DNA of 7,944 nucleotides from Anaeroplasmataceae bacterium (GTDB lineage Bacteria > Bacillota_I > Bacilli_A > Acholeplasmatales > Anaeroplasmataceae), in the NCBI GenBank assembly GCA_020024985.1, contig JAHHSW010000034.1:1-7944 (forward strand). Direction: 5' to 3'. Position numbers and translations under genes: made by a program. The notes beneath the pieces are model-generated. The model searched no databases. It saw only the letters and a program-made list of their open reading frames with translations, and had not been told where the DNA came from. Each line of letters begins with the position of its first letter. Positions within the stretch are counted from its first letter, which is position 1. Positions 1-6,018 of this stretch are shown piece after piece.

Positions 1-523
1 TGTAGATATCGGATTTAACTCTGAGGGTGAAATTGAATTTACCACAAAAGGAGATGCCAATGGCTTTGCAGCTATTGACAAGTTTAGACCTACAATTGAT
101 GATATTCAAGGAGTCTATGTGAATAAGAAGATACCAGTTGTTGGTATGTTTATATTGTTTATGCAATCATCATTAGGAATGATTACTATAATTGCTTTAG
201 TATACTGTCTATTTATGGTTGATAGATATACAGCTAAAATAGTAGGTATACAGGAGGAAAGGCTTAAAAAGCTTAAGGAGGCAATTGATTTTAGTTCAGA
301 TGAAAAGCTTGAGCTTAAGGCTGATTATGTAGAGACGCTTTATTATAAGGGCTATGCTTACTTATTTAATGAGGATGGCTTTATAGATAAGCAGGAAATC
401 AAGGATGAGGAATTCTTGAAGGAATCAGAAGATAAAATTATAAGAGTTTTAGAAAATAAAAACAGTAATGACACTACTAAAACTGAATATGAGATTAATA
501 ACGATGAAAGTGAGGAAGAATAA
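1..523 (+). CDS. Signal peptidase I, SipW/ER-archaeal type (5'-truncated by window edge)
   Basis: The frame is open from base 2 and yields 173 residues; the start lies upstream. This enzyme family cleaves signal peptides on the outer face of the cytoplasmic membrane. Visible evidence is the C-terminal part of the S26B catalytic domain: a TKGDAN box at fragment residues 15-20 with Asp18, a second Asp at 26, then a KKIPVVG segment (42-48), the usual run into the C-terminal helix. One membrane helix spans about residues 50-73. A charged tail of about 100 residues, probably cytosolic, follows; it is longer than I would expect for SipW and ends in a very acidic stretch. The catalytic Ser and His would lie upstream and cannot be checked. 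A GTG at 119 encodes Val40 of this reading and is not a start, because it would discard the catalytic box. The AAA gene follows after 3 bases. SipW-type enzymes often sit beside their substrates, and a secreted protein is encoded downstream. Confidence 0.8.
   Translation, partial: VDIGFNSEGEIEFTTKGDANGFAAIDKFRPTIDDIQGVYVNKKIPVVGMFILFMQSSLGMITIIALVYCLFMVDRYTAKIVGIQEERLKKLKEAIDFSSDEKLELKADYVETLYYKGYAYLFNEDGFIDKQEIKDEEFLKESEDKIIRVLENKNSNDTTKTEYEINNDESEEE
512..516 (+). promoter_or_regulatory. Ribosome binding site for the membrane AAA+ ATPase gene
   Basis: GAGGA lies inside the last codons of the signal peptidase gene, 10 bases before the ATG at 527. This supports that start and implies coupled translation across the 3-base gap. 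Confidence 0.55.
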
Positions 524-526
524 GCG

Positions 527-2335
527 ATGATTAAGCCTTATTTCACACGTAAAAATTTAATGGTTATAGCATTAACATTTTTCTATTCACTATTTGTGAT
601 TTTTACTGGATTATGTATTGATGCAGATCATTTACTTATTAGTAAAAAGAATTTAATTAATATTGCTGCCACTCAAATGGGCTTCCAGCCAATTTCTGGT
701 GGTACAGCTGGATTAGTTACATTAGTACTAATAGGAGTTTATATAGTAGTATTTATGGCATGCTATCTATATATTAGAAGATATGCCATAGTAAATAATA
801 AAAAGAGATATGGAGCTAAGATAATCTTATCTTATCTTGGTGTCTTTATTCTATGCTTTGCCTTATCAGTAGGTGTTGGATTATTAATTCAAGCAAACCT
901 AAAGAAGGATTTAGGATTATTAATGCAATACATTGGACAGGCTATAGCACTTGGAAGCCTAGTTTATTTATTAGTATTTGGTCTAGTTGGCTTTGGAGCA
1001 ATGCTAATTGTAAACTTTATCTCAGTAGATAAGCCATTTAAGTTTTGGAGCGAGAAGGAAAAGACCTTTGTTGGTGACGATTTAGAGGCTGAGGCTGAGG
1101 TTGATGTAACCTCAAGCTTTGATAATGTAAATACTGAGGTTACTCAAAATATGAATCAAAGCATCGCTACCGCAGCTGGAGCCGGAGCTCCTAGCGGCGA
1201 AATAGGTAATGTAAAGAGGGTTGAGGAGCTTGATGATAGAGAAAAGGTCTTCCCAGCCTTATCTAAGATGGATATAGATTACAATGGCTATAGCGTTGAT
1301 TTATTTGAAACTGATAATTTATCGCTAGAGGAAATATGTGTTAGATTTAGAAACTATTTAGCTAAGGAAGAAAAGCTTTACTTTGATGAGGATACTATTA
1401 GATTATTTGTAAGTGGCTTTGCAGCCTCTCACTTTATGATCCTAGAGGGACTATCTGGTACAGGTAAATCATCATTACCTCGTTACTTTGCTAAATTCGC
1501 TGGTGCAAATCTATTATTTATTCCAGTTCAAACAACCTGGAGAGATAAGTCAAGCCTATTTGGTTACTTTAATGACTTCTCTAAGACCTATTCAGAAACA
1601 GATTTCTTATTAAATCTATATCATGCAAATTATAATCCTGATCAAATACATGTCTTTGTATTAGATGAAATGAATATTTCAAGAGTTGAGTATTATTTTG
1701 CTGATTTACTTTCTGTATTGGAATATCCAGAGGATGAATGGAAGATTAGATTAATGCAAATACCTCATGGCTTTATTCCACCAGCAATGCTAGATGATGG
1801 TGTAATTAGAGTTATGCCAAACTCTTACTTTGTTGGTACAGCCAATAAGGATGATTCAACCTTCTCTATTACAGATAAGGTATATGACCGTGCTATCACA
1901 ATCGATTTTGATTATCGTAATGATGCATTCGAGGTTACAGGTGATGCAGAGCCTATTAAGCTATCAAGCTCACATTTAAATAGCTTATATAATGAAGCAT
2001 TAGCTATAAAGGAAAACCAAATGACAGAAGAGGATTATGGAAAGCTATTAAAGCTTACTGATTTCATCTATGAGCAATTTGATTTAACCTTTGGTAACCG
2101 TATTTTAAATCAAATAGATACCTTGGTTCCAGTATTTATTGCCTGTGGTGGTAAGAAGGAGGACGCATTAGACTTCCTATTAACCCGTAAGGTTTTAGCT
2201 AAGCTAGAGGGTAGATTTGAGGAGTATGTAAGAGGTGCTCTTAAGCAGCTATTACAGCTAATCAATAAGACCTATGGAGCTGGAGTATTAAAGCGTAGTG
2301 AAAAAACTATTAATACATTAATTAGAAGGTTATAA
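527..2335 (+). CDS. Membrane-anchored McrB/MoxR-like AAA+ ATPase
   Basis: This 602-residue protein has two parts. The N-terminal part holds four predicted membrane helices (about residues 11-30, 62-83, 98-122, 138-165) with a basic start. An acidic, low-complexity linker (about 176-260) contains a short Ala/Gly run at 214-224. The C-terminal half is an AAA+ domain (about 285-480) with Walker A GLSGTGKSS at 308-316 (Lys314), Walker B VFVLDEMN at 376-383, and a sensor-1 segment GTAN at 437-440 followed by a DKVYDRA segment (450-456) where McrB proteins have their arginine-rich motif. A helical C-terminal region follows. The order and wording of these motifs resemble McrB (GTP-dependent restriction) more than classical MoxR. 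The McrB signature MNxxDR is altered: N440 and D443 remain, but Met is Ala439 and Arg is Ser444, so nucleotide preference is uncertain. The next gene looks like its McrC/DUF2357 partner. Role in this operon unknown; a membrane-localised remodelling ATPase is an inference. Confidence 0.85.
   Translation: MIKPYFTRKNLMVIALTFFYSLFVIFTGLCIDADHLLISKKNLINIAATQMGFQPISGGTAGLVTLVLIGVYIVVFMACYLYIRRYAIVNNKKRYGAKIILSYLGVFILCFALSVGVGLLIQANLKKDLGLLMQYIGQAIALGSLVYLLVFGLVGFGAMLIVNFISVDKPFKFWSEKEKTFVGDDLEAEAEVDVTSSFDNVNTEVTQNMNQSIATAAGAGAPSGEIGNVKRVEELDDREKVFPALSKMDIDYNGYSVDLFETDNLSLEEICVRFRNYLAKEEKLYFDEDTIRLFVSGFAASHFMILEGLSGTGKSSLPRYFAKFAGANLLFIPVQTTWRDKSSLFGYFNDFSKTYSETDFLLNLYHANYNPDQIHVFVLDEMNISRVEYYFADLLSVLEYPEDEWKIRLMQIPHGFIPPAMLDDGVIRVMPNSYFVGTANKDDSTFSITDKVYDRAITIDFDYRNDAFEVTGDAEPIKLSSSHLNSLYNEALAIKENQMTEEDYGKLLKLTDFIYEQFDLTFGNRILNQIDTLVPVFIACGGKKEDALDFLLTRKVLAKLEGRFEEYVRGALKQLLQLINKTYGAGVLKRSEKTINTLIRRL
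2324..2329 (+). promoter_or_regulatory. Ribosome binding site pointing to an ATG at 2340
   Basis: AGAAGG sits at the very end of the AAA gene, 10 bases before the ATG at 2340. No comparable site precedes the ATG at 2445. This favours 2340 as the ancestral start of the McrC-like gene, although that frame carries an amber codon at 2367. Confidence 0.45.
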
Positions 2336-2339
2336 TATT

Positions 2340-2444
2340 ATGAAAATTATCGAGGAAAAATATCTATAGGATGTAATATTAAAACTTAATAGCTATATCA
2401 AGAAAAATGGGAAGCTAAGTGATATTTATGATGCCCCATTAGAA
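2340..2444 (+). other. Interrupted 5' extension of the McrC-like gene (in-frame amber at 2367-2369)
   Basis: ATG at 2340 is exactly 35 codons upstream of, and in frame with, the ATG at 2445. The only obstacle is a TAG as codon 10. Codons on both sides look coding: MKIIEEKYL, then after the stop DVILKLNSYIKKNGKLSD and on to the downstream ATG, with the AAG, CTA, AGT and GAT codons typical of the neighbouring genes. A single substitution from CAG, GAG or AAG would create the TAG. Possible explanations are a real nonsense mutation, a sequencing or assembly error, or translation that truly begins at 2445. TAG as a sense codon is unlikely, because the same gene ends in TAG at 3660 directly after a strong ribosome binding site for the next gene. 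Confidence 0.6.
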
Positions 2445-3662
2445 ATGATGGAAACCTCTTTACAGGAGCTTTCATTCAAGAGTGATATTTCCTTCTTCGA
2501 TGAGGTTTCGTTTATTCTAAGCGTTATTACATCAATAATCTCTCACCCTCATATGCTTAATAAGGGTGAGGAGATTGTAATACGTAGTGAGCTTGCCCCA
2601 CAAATTAGCCCAGATATGTTTCAAAGGACTATTAGAGACTCAAGGCTATGGACTGAGGACAATTTAAGCATGGTACCTGAAAATGTGTACTATTATCAGC
2701 AGATTGATGAGCTAAGGATATATGAAAATATATTTATAGTTAATCTTATTAAAAAGATAGATCATGAGCTTACTAAATATAATGATTTTTATGTTAGTAT
2801 GATTAAATGCTTTAATGGTGATAATGAGCTTTCCTTAAAAAAGGATAATCAGGATATCGCCCTAAAGAAAATGAGCTATCTTAGAAGAAAGCTAAAGCAT
2901 ATAAAGAATACCTATTTTTATAAGGTCATTAATAAGGGCTCTACAAAATTAGGTAGGGTTACTCCAACAAATATCTTAGTTAAGGATAAGCTATATAATT
3001 ACTGCTATAAGTTTTATAGAAGGCTTATCACCTACGATGATCGCTATAAGATGCTACTAGATATTAGATGCTATTACTATTTTAAGCTAATTAAAATACT
3101 TAATGAGCTAGGCTTTAAGCTAGCTACTAAGAATGTGAAGCTAGAGGTAGTAGATGATTCTATAGCTATTCCAAGAGCAAGCTTTAAGAATAAGGACTTT
3201 GAGCTAGAGCTAATGAGTGATGATGAGAATATTGGCCTAGCCTTAGAGGTTAGAAATTTAAAGCTTAAGAATACTTTTGCTAATCATTCAGCTAATCTTT
3301 TAGTCTTTGATGATTATTCTCTATTCCAGGAGCTTAAGATATCAAATATTAAAGGCTATGATTCAGTAGAGGCTATTTCATTATTTAATTTAGCGGTAGT
3401 AGATAATAATGGTATTCATCCTATTTATGATGGTATTAAAAATGAGGATGAGCTAATTAGAGGCTATCTAGATAGTCATATAATGGTCAAAACCGCCTCA
3501 ACAGATATTTATAATCATTATTGTCCATGCTGTAGATCAAGTATGCTAGATATTAATGAAAATGGAGTAATAGAATGTGAAGATTGTAAATCAAAATATG
3601 TCTTCTATAAAAATCAAGAGGACAGTAATGATTTATTATGGTTTATTAAGCTAAGGAGGTAG
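2445..3662 (+). CDS. DUF2357/McrC-like partner protein with C-terminal zinc ribbon
   Basis: This is 405 residues from the first ATG after the amber codon, or about 440 if the start at 2340 is restored. Segments that resemble DUF2357/McrC-like proteins are IDELRIYENIFIVNLI (87-102), a helical stretch ending in PTNILVKDKLYNYCYKFYRR (174-193), and LLDIRCYYYFKLIKILNEL (204-222). These proteins usually sit next to an McrB-like ATPase, as here. The C-terminus carries a probable zinc ribbon: Cys360, Cys362 and Cys363 (CPCC), then Cys378 and Cys381 (CEDC). I do not see the Asp...Glu-x-Lys site of PD-(D/E)XK nucleases; the expected region (about 235-290) has FELEL and LALEVRN strands without a convincing catalytic Lys. 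No membrane helices or signal peptide are visible, so it is probably cytosolic and bound to the membrane AAA protein. The assignment rests on weak family resemblance plus gene order; a structural adaptor rather than a nuclease is inferred. Confidence 0.6.
   Translation: MMETSLQELSFKSDISFFDEVSFILSVITSIISHPHMLNKGEEIVIRSELAPQISPDMFQRTIRDSRLWTEDNLSMVPENVYYYQQIDELRIYENIFIVNLIKKIDHELTKYNDFYVSMIKCFNGDNELSLKKDNQDIALKKMSYLRRKLKHIKNTYFYKVINKGSTKLGRVTPTNILVKDKLYNYCYKFYRRLITYDDRYKMLLDIRCYYYFKLIKILNELGFKLATKNVKLEVVDDSIAIPRASFKNKDFELELMSDDENIGLALEVRNLKLKNTFANHSANLLVFDDYSLFQELKISNIKGYDSVEAISLFNLAVVDNNGIHPIYDGIKNEDELIRGYLDSHIMVKTASTDIYNHYCPCCRSSMLDINENGVIECEDCKSKYVFYKNQEDSNDLLWFIKLRR
3653..3659 (+). promoter_or_regulatory. 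Strong ribosome binding site for the ABC ATPase gene
   Basis: AAGGAGG is a near-perfect anti-16S match, 6 bases before the ATG at 3666. Its bases double as the final Arg-Arg codons of the McrC-like protein. It fixes the ABC start and argues that the TAG at 3660 is a real stop. Confidence 0.8.
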
Positions 3663-3665
3663 CCT

Positions 3666-4415
3666 ATGGAAAATGATTTAAAAAATGATGTACCTAAGGT
3701 AGCTATCCTTATTGAAAATTTATATAAGGCCTATGGTAAGAAGGAGGTACTTAAGGGTTTAAGCCTTGAGGTACATTCTGGTGAGCTATTTGGCTTTATT
3801 GGTAGAAATGGTATAGGTAAGAGTACCACAATTGATTGTATGATAGGTGCTAAGAGGTTCCAAAAGGGTACAATTACCTTAAATGGATATGATATAACAA
3901 AGGATGCATTAGAGGCTAAAATGTCTTATGGCTATGTTGCCTCAGAGCCAACCTGCTATGAGGTAATGACTGGATATGAATATCTTGAATTTGTGGCTAG
4001 TATTTATAGGCTAAATGAAGCTGAGTTTGATAATAGCTACAATTATCTATGTGATAGATTAAGGCTTAATAAGGATGATTTATTAAATCCAATAGCTTCT
4101 TATTCACATGGTATGAAGCAGAAGCTATGCTTAGTAGCGAGCCTACTTCATAACCCAGATATTTGGATATTAGATGAGCCAACCGTAGGTCTTGATATAA
4201 TTGCTACTGAGGAGCTAAAGAAGATGATGAGGGAGTACGCAAATCACGGTAAATGTGTTTTCGTTACTAGCCATAATATTGATTTAGTTTCTAAGCTATG
4301 TGATAGAGTAGCGATAATAAATGATGGAGTAGTAAAGGAAATATTTGATCTTAATAGAAGCCCTAATAAGAGGCTTCAGCTAGGTAGAATATTCCTTGAG
4401 GAGTTTGGAAGCTAA
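3666..4415 (+). CDS. ABC transporter ATP-binding protein (ABC-2 exporter type)
   Basis: This 249-residue cytosolic ATPase powers the permease encoded next. The motifs are complete and in order: Walker A GRNGIGKST at 46-54, signature SHGMKQK at 147-153, Walker B IWILDEP at 166-172, D-loop GLD at 175-177, and the switch His203 in TSH. The Q-loop position (YVASEP, 90-95) carries Ser in place of the usual Gln, and the signature begins YSHGM rather than LSGGM. Both variants are familiar in drug/lantibiotic-type ABC-2 exporters, so they need not mean loss of function. Length and the 13-residue leader before the core are ordinary for the family. The stop overlaps the permease ATG by one base (TAATG), which implies translational coupling and a dedicated pair. 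Export is inferred from the subfamily and from the absence of a binding-protein gene; the substrate is not known. Confidence 0.93.
   Translation: MENDLKNDVPKVAILIENLYKAYGKKEVLKGLSLEVHSGELFGFIGRNGIGKSTTIDCMIGAKRFQKGTITLNGYDITKDALEAKMSYGYVASEPTCYEVMTGYEYLEFVASIYRLNEAEFDNSYNYLCDRLRLNKDDLLNPIASYSHGMKQKLCLVASLLHNPDIWILDEPTVGLDIIATEELKKMMREYANHGKCVFVTSHNIDLVSKLCDRVAIINDGVVKEIFDLNRSPNKRLQLGRIFLEEFGS
4398..4403 (+). promoter_or_regulatory. Ribosome binding site for the permease gene
   Basis: GAGGAG lies within the last codons of the ABC ATPase gene, 11 bases before the overlapping ATG at 4415. A weaker GGAAG (4407-4411) is too close to act as the main site. Confidence 0.5.
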
Positions 4416-6001
4416 TGATAAATCTTTTAATTAAGGATTTTAAGCTTTTATTTCAATCAAATGGAAGCTTAAGGAGCAGGATTATTGAGGGCTTAATAAA
4501 GCTAGCCCTACTAGGAGTGCTCATTTGGTTTGAAACCTTCCTATTTGTAAGGATTATAAATAAGGTCCTTATGTATCCTCATGCGACTGAATCATTTTTG
4601 ATTCTATTCCTATTTGTTATATCATGCTTAATGATAGCTTTAGATTTGCTAACAGCAAACAAGCTTTTCTTTAACGATAGAGATGATGAGCTTATGCATT
4701 ACCCTATCGCTAATGAGGAAATAATTTTATCCAAGCTAGTATTTCTACTTGGAATACATTATTTAACCTGCTTTTTATTTGCATACCCAATTTTATTTTC
4801 CTATGGAGGAATAGTTGGAAGAACACCTTGGTATTATTTTTTAATACTTTTCTATCCAGTTTTATCCTTCTTTTTAGAGTGTGGTATTGCGTTAATCCTA
4901 GTTTATCCATTTAAGCTATTTATTGATTATCTTAAAAAGCATATTATTTTACAGTTTATAGCCTCAAGCCTATTAATGATTGGAGGCTGCCTACTATATT
5001 CTAGGCTTCTTGCAATTTTTATGGAGCTTGTTGTTAATAATAATTTAAATGCACTATTTACAACTGAGTCCTTAGAGGGCCTTAGGGTAGCAACTAGCTA
5101 TATGCTTCCAATAGGCTTGCTAATTAAAAGTTATTTAGGAACAGCTAAGGTTATGTTTCCTTATATGTGCTTTTCACTTGGAATATTTATTCTAGGCCTA
5201 ATGATTTCTATATTTACCTTTAGTAGGCTTAGAAGCACTAGATTTAATTCTAGAGCTAAAAGGAAAAAGGGAAAAACGAGGGTTAAGAGTGTTACTCATA
5301 TCCTAGTAAATAAGGAGCTTGATTTATTATTTAAGGATTCTTCAAATATATTTTCATTCTCTGGACTTTTATTAGTAGAGCCCTTCTTAATGTATTTAGT
5401 TATAGATGCATTAAATGTAGTCTTCCATTCGGGAGCCTTCCAATATTATATGCTAGCACTACCACAGTTCATACCACTTATGGACGTAGTACTAGTAATG
5501 CTATTTACGATAATAATTAATTCAGGAGCGAATAATTATATTAGTAATGAGCAAAGAACCATGAAGATTATGAAGACAATACCAGTTCATTATGCTAAGC
5601 AGCTACTAATTAAGGCCTTAGTTCCTTATTTAGCCTCAGTTGCAGGGCTTATAGTAAGTGAGATAGTTTTAATAGCGACAGGCACAATTGATATAATTAC
5701 CTTTTTTGCCTCACTAATTCTAGCTATAGTTTTACTTGCAGTATTTGAGCTAGTATCACTTTCTGAGGAGCTTAAGATTAGGCATAATAAGCCTAGAGCT
5801 AGCTTCCTATCAGGCTTGTATTCATATCTAATTCCAATACTTATATTTGTTTTGGGGCTATTATTATCAAATGTTGGTCTAAAGCCAATATTTATCTATT
5901 TAATAGCTTTAGTAATAATAGCTTTATTAGCATTACCTTTCCTTATAAATATTAAGAAGAGGGTAATGAATGAATTTATGGATTTAGAGGTAGTAAATTA
6001 A
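4415..6001 (+). CDS. ABC-2 type exporter permease, duplicated two-half form
   Basis: This 528-residue integral membrane protein has about 12 hydrophobic segments, roughly at 27-47, 60-82, 106-131, 139-168, 178-203, 248-271, 315-335, 345-370, 398-421, 424-450, 465-486 and 490-514, with one or two uncertain. The halves look like repeats. LLIKDFKLLF near residue 4 matches ILVNKELDLLF near 296. The segment around FFNDRDDELMHYPI (85-98), followed by a helix starting IILSKL, matches the segment around NEQRTMKIMKTIP (378-390), followed by QLLIKAL. A strongly basic loop (271-294) joins the halves and should be cytosolic. This layout resembles the putative ATP-binding cassette family ABC_tran_2 (family name from memory, not searched). 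It forms a transporter with the ATPase encoded just upstream. The substrate is unknown; candidates are a peptide, a lipid or a surface component. Confidence 0.85.
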   Translation: MINLLIKDFKLLFQSNGSLRSRIIEGLIKLALLGVLIWFETFLFVRIINKVLMYPHATESFLILFLFVISCLMIALDLLTANKLFFNDRDDELMHYPIANEEIILSKLVFLLGIHYLTCFLFAYPILFSYGGIVGRTPWYYFLILFYPVLSFFLECGIALILVYPFKLFIDYLKKHIILQFIASSLLMIGGCLLYSRLLAIFMELVVNNNLNALFTTESLEGLRVATSYMLPIGLLIKSYLGTAKVMFPYMCFSLGIFILGLMISIFTFSRLRSTRFNSRAKRKKGKTRVKSVTHILVNKELDLLFKDSSNIFSFSGLLLVEPFLMYLVIDALNVVFHSGAFQYYMLALPQFIPLMDVVLVMLFTIIINSGANNYISNEQRTMKIMKTIPVHYAKQLLIKALVPYLASVAGLIVSEIVLIATGTIDIITFFASLILAIVLLAVFELVSLSEELKIRHNKPRASFLSGLYSYLIPILIFVLGLLLSNVGLKPIFIYLIALVIIALLALPFLINIKKRVMNEFMDLEVVN

Positions 6002-6008
6002 AAAGGAG
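6002..6008 (+). promoter_or_regulatory. Ribosome binding site selecting the GTG start at 6019
   Basis: AAAGGAG begins directly after the permease stop codon and lies 10 bases before the GTG at 6019. An ATG at 6012 is only 3 bases from the site and opens a short frame in a different phase, so GTG is the better start. Confidence 0.7.
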
Positions 6009-6018
6009 CTGATGAAGG

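Noticed and set aside
119..523. A separate 134-residue protein starting at GTG 119
   Set aside because: The frame stays open to the window edge, and the upstream part encodes the TKGDAN box of a signal peptidase. The GTG is an internal Val codon.
2331..2336. TATAAT hexamer as a promoter -10 box before the McrC-like gene
   Set aside because: The position of a -35 box (about 2308-2313) reads TATTAA, not TTGACA-like, and the hexamer overlaps the stop codon of the AAA gene in AT-rich sequence. It is probably chance.
3660..3665. TAG read as an amino acid, fusing the McrC-like protein to the ABC ATPase
   Set aside because: The two genes are in the same frame, so readthrough is possible in principle. 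However, a strong AAGGAGG site 6 bases before ATG 3666 marks a separate start, and ABC ATPases normally begin there.
4710..4910. 66-residue open frame on the minus strand
   Set aside because: It lies wholly inside the permease gene, has no ribosome binding site and no recognisable domain; it is a shadow of the sense frame.
5221..5295. AGG reassigned to Met, as reported for some uncultivated Bacilli
   Set aside because: AGG codons sit in a Lys/Arg-rich loop of the permease (around residues 271-290) and pair with AGA at similar positions, which fits Arg.
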